A stretch of DNA of 64,000 nt. Source: Brachionus manjavacas. Lineage: Eukaryota; Rotifera; Eurotatoria; Ploima; Brachionidae. Positions 37,588 through 49,500 of the stretch are shown here, piece by piece. A program made the position numbers and the translations under genes. Within the stretch, counting starts at the first letter, position 1. Every line of letters starts with the position of its first letter. Under the pieces are notes generated by a model. That model made no database searches, was not told the origin of the DNA, and saw only the letters and a program-made list of their open reading frames with translations. The stretch is taken from NCBI GenBank assembly GCA_019054805.1, contig JAHQIY010000005.1:2773501-2837500 (forward strand), read 5' to 3'.

Positions 37588-38214
37588 TTTATTTTTATAT
37601 TTATTCAACTTTCTAGTTTCTACTTCCTCACTTTGTTATAACTGAATTCTATGTTCTTTAAAACACTAGCTAGCATTAGCTAGACTAGTGTTTCTTTTCT
37701 CTGTAAAATGTTTTTTAAGTTTATAAAAATTTTGTGTAAATTAGCGTTTCAAAAATTACTTAAAGGGTTTTTTTTTTCATTCCTACTTTTAAACTAATTT
37801 ATTAAAAAAATTTTGAGCTCAGCCTTTTTCACTTGAATAGCTATCTCATGAGGACAAAACAAATACTTGGATAAGTAGACTTTAATTTTCAACGACCATC
37901 AATGCATCTTTTTCGAAAAATTTACTCAAATTAATTTTCTTAGATTTTTCTGTTTTGATTTCATCAGGTTCAACCGAATCACCTTTCTTCACACGATTGT
38001 TTCCGCCTTGTTTTATTTGAATAAATTCAGATTTTTAATTTTTATTTTAAAATAAATTAAACAATGCATTTTTTCTTTTAAATTTTTAAATTTAATGAGA
38101 ATAAACTCAAATTTCAAATCGTGTGTCTGCTAAAAAGTGAAATGTTATCTTGAAATTTTTCTTTTCAACTAAAAAGCTTAACGAAGAGACCGGTAATTTA
38201 TTTGATTGAAGTCG
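37588..38214. other. AT-rich stretch with a short palindrome
   Basis: No gene seen. A near-perfect inverted repeat at 37661-37693 (AAACACTAG and CTAGCATTAGCTAG and CTAGTGTTT) could form a hairpin. Confidence 0.5.
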
Positions 38215-38800
38215 TTCTGGTACACTTAGGAAGTTGATTTTTAGTGATGAAAATTATATTTTTAGTGAAATAAGAAAAACCTTATATCTAGCTGTCAAAA
38301 ACTTTATAAATATGCGCATTGTAATTTCTCAAACAAATGAGAGCCTTTTATAGCCGTCAGAAAACCCCTTCTTACCAAAAATATTTAACTAAAAAGATAA
38401 AAGTGGTGAAAACCAAGACTTAATTGAACATTTAAAGATTGGTCAAGAGTTATTTTCAGGAATAAGATCAATTTTTAGTTATTGAAGATCAAGTCGATTT
38501 TAATAATAAAAAGTTTTAAGAATGAAATGGATCATTCCAAGTTATGTAAATTAAGATAACAATGCGATCGAGAATCAGCTGATATGTGTGCACACATTTC
38601 TTATAGAGATACGGGTATATGAAAAATTTAAAATGGACGAATTTTTAAACTTTTTTACATCAAGACTTTGGAAACTGTTGAATTGAGCTAAATGATCCTT
38701 GGATTTTCTAACAAGATGCCGCGTTGCATCATACAGCTCATTTAGCAAGCAAATGATTCAAGAAACAGAACATCGACGTTCTTCAAAGTTGTGCCATTTA
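38215..38800 (+). pseudogene. Tc1/mariner transposase remnant
   Basis: Blocks of a Tc1-type transposase are readable in order, though not in one frame. RKLIFSDENYIF (about 38228-38262) holds the first catalytic Asp. MCAHISYRDTGI followed by KI and NGRI (about 38584-38640) matches the usual VWGCISYxGxG block. QDAALHHTAHLASK (about 38710-38755, expected QDxAPxHTA) contains the second catalytic Asp, and FKKQNIDVL follows (about 38757-38790). The C-terminal catalytic acidic region (SPDLNPIE block) is not recognisable downstream. Stops (for example in the word before QDAA) and frame changes show a dead copy. I found no terminal repeats. Confidence 0.75.
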
Positions 38801-39722
38801 AACAGATCTCAAATCATTCGAATATTTATGTTCAATATAGATGACTTATTACTAGCGTTGTTTAAAAGTCACAAGTCTCAAGTCAAGTCCAAGTCCGGAC
38901 TTTTTTTTCAAAAGTCCGAGCCAAAATTTTGTTTTGATTTTTTTAAAAAAAATAAATCTTTTTTTAATTAAACTGAGTCAAATAAATAGCATCAGTAATC
39001 CATCAGACAGAATCACGGAAAAATAAAATTTCCGCCGTTCCAGGTAGTTATGGTGGCGGCCTAGCAAGTGTTAATGTCTTGACTAGGACATTTTTTTTTA
39101 ATGAATTGAACTTAAATTTGGGACTTTAAACAAATCTGGGCAAAATACTTAAATCTAATTGACCCATGTATTAAAATTATTTATTCTATTAAAATTTAAT
39201 AAAAATATGAATGCCAAGCAACTTTTGAAATGGAAAGAATCCGATGGAATCAAAAGCTTAAATTTTCTTTTTACCATTTCGTTTTATTAGACTGTAGATT
39301 ATTTGTGTCCAAGAAAGCTTTTCTTTTGATTGTGGCCTAATAGTTTGGGATAGGAAACTGAACATTTTCTTTCTCAATTCTTTTATACTATTAAAATTTA
39401 AAAGTTTTCAATTGTATTGAATATTTATGATCTCGAAAATATTTTGATATAAATTTAGCAATTATTCGATTCGGACTTCATTAAAATTAAAATTAAATTA
39501 AAATTTGACAATTTAAAAATTAAAATAATACAAAAATTATATTTAATTTTAGATAAAAATTCAATTATTAAAAATCTTTCTAATATTTTGTTATAATTAT
39601 ATTCATCGAAAAAATATTTTAAACAAATTCATCTCGATTATAAATTTGTACTTGAAATAAAAATAAAACAATAAATTGAATAAAAAGATTTGCTTGAGCT
39701 GTACCCAACATATAAAATTATC
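38801..39722. other. Repeat-derived, AT-rich stretch downstream of PDE4
   Basis: About 38865-38905 holds tandem AAGTC words (CACAAGTCTCAAGTCAAGTC) resembling the ends of the hAT-type MITE at 56851-57404, so a fragment of a related element is possible. About 39010-39100 is less AT-rich (GGTAGTTATGGTGGCGGCC, then GTCTTGACTAGGACA and a T run) and looks repeat-like; I cannot name it. The rest should include the PDE4 3' UTR. Confidence 0.4.
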
Positions 39723-42700
39723 CTATTTTTTTAAAGCCGAGGATGTGGACCCAGACATTTGAGCTTTTTCGTTATTGTTTTTATCTACAGTTTGTTTTTT
39801 ATCTGCTTGGCTGCAATACCATTCTCTATTTTTTTCAAGTGTATCAAGAATATCCTGTGCATCCGGATAGACCAAATCAGACCAAGATTCCCACAATGGA
39901 TGAACTATAAAATCTATAAAACCCACCTTTAAACGCAAAACGAAAAAAAATTCAAAAATTTTTCCATTTAAATAATTAAAAAAAAAAATTAATTTACTTG
40001 GGTTTTTTCTATACACGCTTTATGCCGGTCGCACATTGCACTTATTTCCAGTCCTTGAGATGATTCTTGATCACCTTGCATAAATAACTCGTTCATGACT
40101 CGCTCAGTCCAATTTCGATAGATTTCCAAAGGTTTTGTCGGATTGCTTAAATCAGCACAGTGAAGCATGTTTTTAAGAACTCGAATTCTATCTTGGTACG
40201 AATCAAACTCAATTATACCCGAACCGGCCACTTTTTTCGTCTCCACCATGGTCTTCAACTCGGCCAAAAGACACATATGCTTGGACATGTCAGTTGCTCG
40301 TACCATGTCAATCACTATATTTCTTATTGAACGAAGCTGATTTCTTGGTATATTGTGAAAAATATTTAGTTTATCCTTTTGTAAAAGCTTGAATGCCACG
40401 GCTAGATGATGATTTTCCAGAACTGAATCGTCATTGTACATTACCGCAAGTTCTGATGCAGTGTTTATTAAATACTGATTTGTCAAACCAGGATGGTCAA
40501 CATCATGGATTGCGGCCGAGAATACAGCCGCGAGTATTTCAGCATCAGTAAAAACAGACTTAAAAATTTCTGTTTAAAAAAAAGAAAAAAAATTCAAAAA
40601 TTATTTACTTCTAGAGCCTTGCTGTTTAATAGAACATGGATTGATTGAGTTACGTCAGCAGCATGAATTTTATTATGATATGGCACTGATTGGTAATGAT
40701 TTTCCAATTCGCTTAAATAATTAAGCAGCGTAGACGGGCATATTTGAAAAATATTGATTAAATCCCGTTGCTTTTAAAAAAATAATTAAAAAAAAATAAT
40801 TAAAAAAAAAAATTGATTTAAATTAGGCTGATACTTTGAATATGGCGTAAGCTACGGCAGTGAGGGGTCGATGTTCGGTTAGTTCGTCCATAAGAAATAG
40901 ATTCAAGCCCCATACATTTAAGTCTTTCATTAAGTTGTCTAATTGGTCAGGCTTGGAAGTTTTTACACCAAATGGATATGATTCACTGATTTCGCTCACT
41001 TTGGGAATCTGCGACTCCAAAGATCGAGTCAAAAATATGCTGTTCATAGTTGATTTAGATTCATTGATAAAATTACTAATTGGCTTTTTAGCTAAGTCGA
41101 CTTGAAAATTAGTAGAAACAAGCCATGGTTTTTGAATAGTGAATGAGCTATTTTGAGCGAATTTCTTGGAATCATTTGAAAGATTTGGAGTTTCCGGTTT
41201 CGAATTGATAGCATTTTTGTACTCGTCATTCTAGTTAAAGGTTGAAATACTTTATTTTTTTTAAATTTCAAAATTGAAGCCTACATTGGGGATCTGGGAA
41301 ATTGCTTTGGACAGTATACCACGGTTGACTTTCTGACTGGGTTTGATATTAGTTTCGTCAATTGATTTAAGTCTTTCGCTTATTCGATTATGGTTGCATA
41401 GATCGTTGGTATTTGTGTCATCTCTTTTCAAGTTAATAAAACTATCACTTCTCTGGGAGCCCAGGCACCGGCTTGATCCATCATTGTTCTCAATTTCTTC
41501 TTTGTTATCTTCAAATATTAATTTATTATTTGTTTTGAAAAATGCTGCATCGGGTCCCATTATAAATTTTACATATTTTTTAATTTTTGATCGAATTTTA
41601 AAGATTCTAAATTCCTTGAGAACATTATCTATCTTTGTCCTGTTTTATTTTCTTAGTATTTGATAAGATATCTTGAAAACGTGGTAAAGTCTGGCCTTAC
41701 TTTTAGCTATAACGCCTTTGATTTATAAGAAATTTATTTCGTATACTAAATATTTATTCAAAACAAGCTAAGTATGTTATCTATTACAAAAAAAATCATG
41801 CTGATTTTCAAGAAAAGAAAAGAATACAAATTTGTAAGATATTTTATTTATTTAACATTCAACCTAATACACTCTATTTTTTTAATCAAAAGTTCCATTT
41901 AAGTACTGACTAGTATTTTTTTTGATCTATTTTAAGTTAATTAAAGATTTAATGAATATTGAAAAAAAAAAAATTTTTCAACTTACCAAAATAATTTTGA
42001 CTAATAAATTGTTTGATTTGATCAGTTTCTGCATATTGCGTAAGTTCTTTATTTAACAATTGACGGAACTAAAGCAAATTTTAATTTAAATAAAGAGGAA
42101 TTTTTAAGGCTTAATAATTATTTGTTTCTGTGACTACTCCAGTTAGGTGAATTTAAAGAGTTGCTATTAAATTTTGAAATTTGTTTATTCACAAAAAATT
42201 TTTTTAAGTGTCTTTTTTAAAAAGGTTACCCAGTTCAAATTTGATTTAATTTTTTTTAAGAGAGCGGAATTTAAAATTAAATCAAAAATTAAAAGTTTCA
42301 CCGCTTAAAATAAAACTTTAAAAAAATTGAAAAATGCTTATCGATGGATTAAAGTGTCTTATTTTTTTGATTAATTAGTTCAAATAATTTAAATAGTAGA
42401 AATTACACTAAAAACAAAAGTGATTTATTTATTAGGTCATATATTAAAGAGATATTTAAAAATTTTAGACACATTTAATTTCAATTAATTAACGAAAAGA
42501 TCTTCACAAGATAATTTTTAAAATCACCTAACAGGTATCGTCATGTTCGGCCCTATATCTTCCAGAATAAAAAGTCATAAAGTATACTTTTGACGTGGCA
42601 AGATCAGATATAGTTCTGAATGATTGCATATGCTCTAATTGCATTAGACACCAGTCCATTTCTTCGAGAGTTTCATTTATCATTTTCGTTGTCTCATCTG

Positions 42701-45700
42701 AAAAAAAAAGGCAAAACATAAAAAATTCTATTAATTAATTATATTAAAATTACGCTACCATTTTCAGACAAATTCTCGTTTAGATTAGAAGGTATTTGTA
42801 GTGCAAGCATTTTGCTTATTCTATTTTAGAAAAAAATTTATTAAAAAAATCTTTATTAGATGTATTACCTTTCTGAGCGACAATTGTTTATGTGTACAAA
42901 GTTCTGACGGACTGTTTTCAAACTGGCTAAAATTTGAGCAAACGGAGTCACGATCAACTCATCCTGGTGTCTAATAAAGAAAAAAATTAAAGCCGTGAAT
43001 AGACCTAGTTGATTTTTGTTTTAACCCATTCAAATAAATTGTATGGTGAAGTTGGGAAAACTGTGGAGAGTTTGAGGGCTCAAGGTCTATCGAGTCAAAT
43101 TTAAAATAGCTCGAGCGAGCACTGTTTTGTTTGTTGCTAACGTGTGCTGTTTTATTCATTATCTAACACTTTAAAAAGTTGTCTTTAGGCTTATTATTTT
43201 AGGCCAAGAAACTGGTTTTAAAAAAAAAATACGAAATAAATGAACAAGAATTATTATTTTTAAATTTGTAAGAGTTCAGCAATTTCAGAATTTTAAACAG
43301 TATCAGAACTACCGAGAGAGAGCAAACTAGTTTAAGTTTTGATAATTTTGGCTTTTTTATAATAATTTATAATAAAATATTTTTAATTGCTAGCCCTAAA
43401 GAAAATCCGTTCCTCGCTTCTATGCTAAATTTAAATCACCTTTTATTTCTTTTAAAAAATTAAACAATTAAACAATTAAACAATTTTGAATAAATTTTCT
43501 GAACGAAATGACTAATTATTTTATGAACATTGGTATTAATAAGGTAAATTTTTATTTTTTTGATGGGCTCTAATCGAAAACAAATTATCGATTTATTTAT
43601 CAGGGATTTTAGCTAAAACTAGAAGGAAGTGGATATGAATTATGTGTGCGTGTGTGTGATCAAAATCCTGAAATACTTTTTAATATATTTTTTTCTTATT
43701 TTTTTCTTTTTATGCTCTTAATGCTTATTAACAAAAGGATTAGAATTGCATTTTATCTAATTTATATTGATTGATATTAAAATTCAGCTTAAATTATTAA
43801 ATTACGGGATAGGCTCGAACAATTATTTCTCAGCTCAATTTTCAGGGCCAATTTTGATTTTTGTCAAGATCTTTTTTAACTTGAAATAATCTCGAAGAAG
43901 GAAATACGCATCTTGCAATAGCATGAAAAGAGATGACTTTAAAAATTCCATGATCTATAGGCTTCTGTAATTTCATATATTATTCCTAAATATTATTTTC
44001 AAATGTAATCTTCTTCATAGATAAATCCCAAGGCAGCCAGCTCAAGCTCTTTATTTTCGATTTAGCTAAAAGCCTTTAAAAAAATTGCATTTATCATTTG
44101 AGTTTCCTGAATTTGTTTAACTAGAGCCAAAAGTTTTCACCCAAATTTTTTATAATATGACAGTCAATTCTAATAAAGATTTTTCTTTCTCTCGAAAAAG
44201 GAGAATAGATCCAAATTGCTAGTAGCTAATTTATAAAATCCTGTATGCTAGATTAAAATTGTTAAAGAATTTTCAACTTAAGAGCTTTTTATAAAGTATC
44301 AGAAGAACAATGTTACACTGGTTTTAAAATCCGGTTCTGTAAAATATTGTGAATAATTTATTTATTGTCAACCTGAATTTGGTTGATAAAGCTAGTTTTA
44401 AAAAAATTCAACAATTTAGTAAATTTTATTTTAAAAAAAAATCAACTTGATCTTTTTTAAAACTTCCTCTAGATTTGAAAATAAAATTGTACTCAAGTGA
44501 ATCAACTAATTTGACTGTAGAAGAAATGAAAAAAAAATGTAATTATTTTTCTTTGAAAATTAGAATTAGATAAATCTTAGTCGTTTTGTGACTAGTGTTA
44601 GAAAAATTTCTACTAGAAATTGATTATGTCGTTCTAATTTTTTTCTTAGAACATAAAATTCGGATATCCTATTTTATGAGAATATTTTTTCCTTTTTTTA
44701 ATAATATGAATATTTATTAAAAAAAATTATATAGCTTTTACAAATTAAAAAAAAAGACTAGAAAAGTTGACATTTAGAATTAAATTTATATTGTGGCTAG
44801 TCTAGTTTTAATAAAACAAAAAATTGAAATTTTACAATCGATTTGAATGTTAAAGTGAAAAATGAAAAACAGATTTGCAGCAAATATTGATCTAAGCCTA
44901 AACAAAGCGCTAAAATTTCTTACTTTAACTCAATATGCCAAAAGCTACTAGAATAGATTTTTAAATTACAGAACATTTATCATTTTGTGCCAAAATTAAA
45001 CAGTCGAGTTATTTTATCAAACATTTCAGCTCTCGATCATGTAATTAAAATCAGACATATCTTTATATATGTTTTTATGTTCATCGAGTGTGCCTTCAAA
45101 TTGGAAACGTCTGTTAATTGCTCAAAATTGAATAGTTAACATAAAATTTTTTGATTTTTTTTATTTAATTTTAAATAATCCAGAACAGTGTGAAACAAGC
45201 AGATTTATGGTTTTTAACTATTTATCTTGAATGCAAATTTTGGCCCTCAATTACTCTCTCTTTAGAATAAAAAAGTGAAAAAGTTTATAAATTAAAATTC
45301 AATTAATCTTCTTAACCAAAAATGTTTGTTGAAAAATAAAATTCAAAGTGCAATCATAAGAACTATTTGAATTAATCTTAGACAAAACTTATTTTTTTAT
45401 TTAACCTTAATTAAAGATAATAGATGAAAAAATTTATTTAATTAAATTTAACCTTTAATATGCTGAAATTATCCGAATTCTGATCCAGTTGAAAAAAATC
45501 TTTTATTTAACTAGTCGACAGAGCTCTCGGGAGAGAGTAAGATATTCAGAGTGAACAAATAAAGTAAATAAAGTGCTTACCCTTCGCTGGTACTGGCAAT
45601 GGACGCGCTCCTCATTGGCAACTTAACATGGTTATCTGAATCAGTATCTGCGCGATACAGAAACGATTCGCGTCTGTGATTGTGACCGGAGTGAAGTGCA

Positions 45701-46566
45701 GATGGTACTGTCAAGCTATTATTACTAGTGGACAATTTTCCAATTTTCTTATTCACTAATCGCTTTGAAGATGTATTTGAATTTATGAATTTATTTCGAA
45801 CTGAGTCTGGACTCGAATTTGTCACATTAATTTCAATCACATTTTTCTCACTGGGATCAGAAAATTTTTCTCGCTTGAACTTGGTGAAACTTGATCGCAA
45901 ATTTCCAAGCTTGGTCTTAGACAACTGACTGTTTCCTAACTCTGACTTAAGACTCTTATTCGAATTCATTTTAATTTTGTCGTCTCCAATTCTAATTATT
46001 TCTGGCTTTGCTCTCTTAGGCTTGCTTTTTCAAATAAATAATTATTAGAAAATTTATCACCATTTTTATCAAATGTAATAAAAAATTATTAACAATTAAA
46101 AGAAATTAGAGAAAAATATAAAAAAAATTTATTACCAAATGCAAGAAGTATTTAAATTTGAGTTGGATTCAATTGAATTTGAGGACGATGTCAAACATTC
46201 TCCATTTATGTTCTGTGAATTACTGTTAGATCGAAATTGCCTGAATAGTTGAAAAAAATTTCTTATTAGACCAGGATTTTGCGGAATTGAAGTGTTAGCA
46301 TTTTTATTTTGAGAAATCATTTTATATTCCATTTTATTACTCATTTTTTTTTCATTTAAATTGAGATTATGTTTCTTTTTGCTATTTTTAATTACTATAT
46401 TGCCATCATCGTCCTCTTCGGCTTCACTTAGATCAGTTTTATTACTCTCGTCAAAATGAGTTCTATCGTTTTTGTTTAGCTTTTCGTCGAAACGTACTGA
46501 TTTCTTATTGCCAAGCTTGTTCTCTACTGAATCTTCATTAAATGAAGTGGCTATGATTTTGGGCAT
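39723..46566 (-). CDS. PDE4: cAMP-specific 3',5'-cyclic phosphodiesterase 4 (long form)
   Basis: Hydrolyses cAMP to AMP. Eleven minus-strand exons join in phase: 46136-46566, 45581-46024, 42869-42970, 42759-42820, 42588-42697, 41987-42068, 41285-41544, 40835-41230, 40609-40770, 39998-40558 and 39723-39926, giving 937 aa. The seventh exon may instead start at 41628 (965 aa). UCR1 spans about residues 261-325, from the PKA site RRESF (Ser264) to [23 protein letters not shown]2 is about 327-410 ([15 protein letters not shown]). The catalytic domain has [10 protein letters not shown] (His661, His665), HDVDHPG (His701, Asp702), [10 protein letters not shown] (Asp819) and the invariant Gln870 before [15 protein letters not shown], so all metal and nucleotide ligands are present. 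UCR1 plus UCR2 define a long isoform, activated by PKA in animals. The Asn/Ser/Lys-rich N-terminus (1-260) and the UCR2-catalytic linker are unusually long. An in-frame stop lies upstream of ATG 46566 if no upstream exon joins. Confidence 0.94.
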
Positions 46567-49500
46567 TTTCGGCAGCCAAGTTAAAGCATCTCTTTTTAGA
46601 GATCATTTATCAAACATTTCATTCTATCAAAAGAAAATTCAAATTATTAAAAAAAATAATTTTTAAAATAATTTTTTTTTGAAGAAAAAAATACTTTGTA
46701 CCAGGCTAACCAAAAGTAGTTTGTGGCACTTTAAACATTTTGAAAAATATCTTAATGGCAATAAAGCGCCAAAAGAAATTCAGTGCAGTTTTTGAATGAA
46801 AAATTTTCTCTATATCCTCAGAATTTCTCAATTTTTCAGAATATGACCCCGAGCCTTGTATTCAAATATCATTTAGTTTTGTTTTTTTTTGTTGTTAGTA
46901 AATAATTAGAAAAATGTTTATGCAACAAAACTGCGTAATTTGGAACAAACTCTTTACATTCATTCTATTTACACTTAAAAAGATATTTTATATCTCTTGA
47001 AAATTCGGCTTATTTTTCCAGGGCTTAAAAATGTTTATGCTGTGAATGAAGAAAAATTAATTAATTTGCCCGATAAGAGATAAATTGGTTTTTGTTGCTG
47101 ATTAGCCTTGAGGATACGGATAGATTCTACCGAAAGAAATCGATTTTTAAACCAGGTTAATCAATTGATTAGATAAAAACCTTGGAGAACTAAAATAAAT
47201 AATTTTACCAACCAAAATAAATACTTATTTATTTTTGATTTTAGCCTTTTTTTTGTTAGAAAAATATTTAGTCAGACATACGAAATTTTTTACTTTGCCT
47301 ATTTTAATAATTTTTGCTTGGTAATATGAAACGATCGTAAGAAAAAAAAAAGCAGAAATAAGATAAATACTTTTTTAGTTAGTTTATTATTGTATAATAG
47401 AATCATATTAATCATGAGAATTCAATTTCTGTTTTAAATTATGTGCAAATAGATAGATTCCTGAATATTCAGCTATAAAACAAAAGTTTCATGACTGAGT
47501 GGTTTTTTAGTATTAATTTTGAATTTATTGAAAACTATCCAACTTCTAAATAACTAGAATACATAAGCCAACCTGAGAAATAATAAACTCATTCAATTTT
47601 TGATAAGCAATTTTTAGTTTATGAATTTCGTAGCTTTGTTTTACCTGTAAAAAAGGAGTGATTGTTTTTAGGGTAAATTCGATTATTCTGTAAACTGAAT
47701 TATACACAATTATTCAAAAATTTAGAATAACTTGGAGTCGAAACACAATTTAGCTTGAAAAACTCTTAAGTACTGGACTTGTGGGATGCTTTCATGTAGG
47801 CTGCATAATAGCTCTTGGGACTTTTTCCACTCATTTAGCTCAATTTAAGCAAGCTTGTGCTACATTGATGATGCTTACAAATCAAAAATTGTCCCGTGTC
47901 GATTAATAAAATTTTAACCTACCTTAAAAGTTTGATTTTAATAGATTTAACTTTAACTTTAAGAAAGATTGGTACATTTCAATAAGCAAAGTAAATTGAA
48001 CTTAACAAATGAAGTCATTTAGCTTTAAAATTCAATTAAATCTGTAATGAAATTTTGTATAAAGGATTTGAAATAAAAGTGTTGAAATTTTATTTTTTTT
48101 AAATTTAAAAAATTTAAAAATTATTTGAGCATTTATTTTATTAGATCAAAATGATAGTTTATATCTAAAATGTTAAAAAATCACTTTTAAATTTGAATTA
48201 ATTTAATAAGTTTTTGTCCTTCAAATGATTATTATAGAATGCTAATGAAAAGAAAAAAACTTTCTTAATAAAGCTTGCCGATGTGGATTTAATCTCGTAT
48301 ACGCAGACTATTAAAAAAAAAATTTATTTTCGACTTTGACATTTTAGAAATTTAGATTTACCTAATGTAAACATCAAAATTGGAAATCAAGAAAGAGATT
48401 TTTTTATCGATTTATGTGTTTTGCTTAGTCAAACAAAAGAATCTTATGAAAACCTTTAAGAAAAATATTCAAATTAAAAAAGAATTAACAAATTTTTTTA
48501 TTCTTTAAATATTTGTGAATAAAAACTAAAAAGAATATTTTTCTTATAATGTCTTATGGCTAGTATTACACTTTGGAAGACGCTCACTTGCCATTTTTAT
48601 CTGTGATACGATTTATTTTTACTAGACTGGAACCCAAATCAATAACTCAAAACCTTAACATTAATTGAATTCATTTGTAAGACACTACTCTGAAACTTAT
48701 TATCCATCAGAGTTTTTTTGTTCAACGCCTTCATTAAATTTGATATCTTAGCTTTAATTTATCTTTTATGTAATAATTCGTTGATGGATTAGATTCTCAA
48801 GTTGAAAATTAACACCTAATAAAACGAACAAGATTTTCATAGCTATGATGATATTTTTTTAATAAAAAAAATCTAGTGAATTTTGTTTAAATGCTTTTAA
48901 TCTTTAAATTATTTGCTCGAGCACTCTAATACTCTGAATTTTTTTAATTAAATTAATAATCTCAAGAATCAGGAAGCATAAGTCAATTTATAAAATATTG
49001 AATAATTTTAAAACTATTTATTTTTCAAAAAATTGAACACAATTAAATTTTCATTAAGCTGGAAAAACCTTGAGAAATTGATTTTTAGGATAATGAAAAA
49101 GAAGCTAAGACCTAAGCTAACGAAAGAAATCGAGATGGATTAATAGAAAAGTCTCAAATTTTTCAATTAGAATGCTAATTAAATTAAATTTTTCCTTTAG
49201 ATTAAGTGAAAGTGAGCGAGAAATTCCTGAATTTTACACAATTAAATTATAATATTTTTAAGTTACTTATTTGTTTTTGTATTTGAACTGTATAGTAGTT
49301 ACTTTGAAAAAAAAATCTTGAGATGAAGAAAATGAGAGAAATTGGAAAAATCAATAAACTTTAAAAAATATTGTATAAAAAAATTAATTTGTTAGTCAAG
49401 ATGCGATAAGAAAAACCCTATCTAACAATTTCGATAAAAAAAGTGAAACAGATGAATTTTTTTTAGTTGTTAGAAATTTTTATAAATAAATCATTATAAT

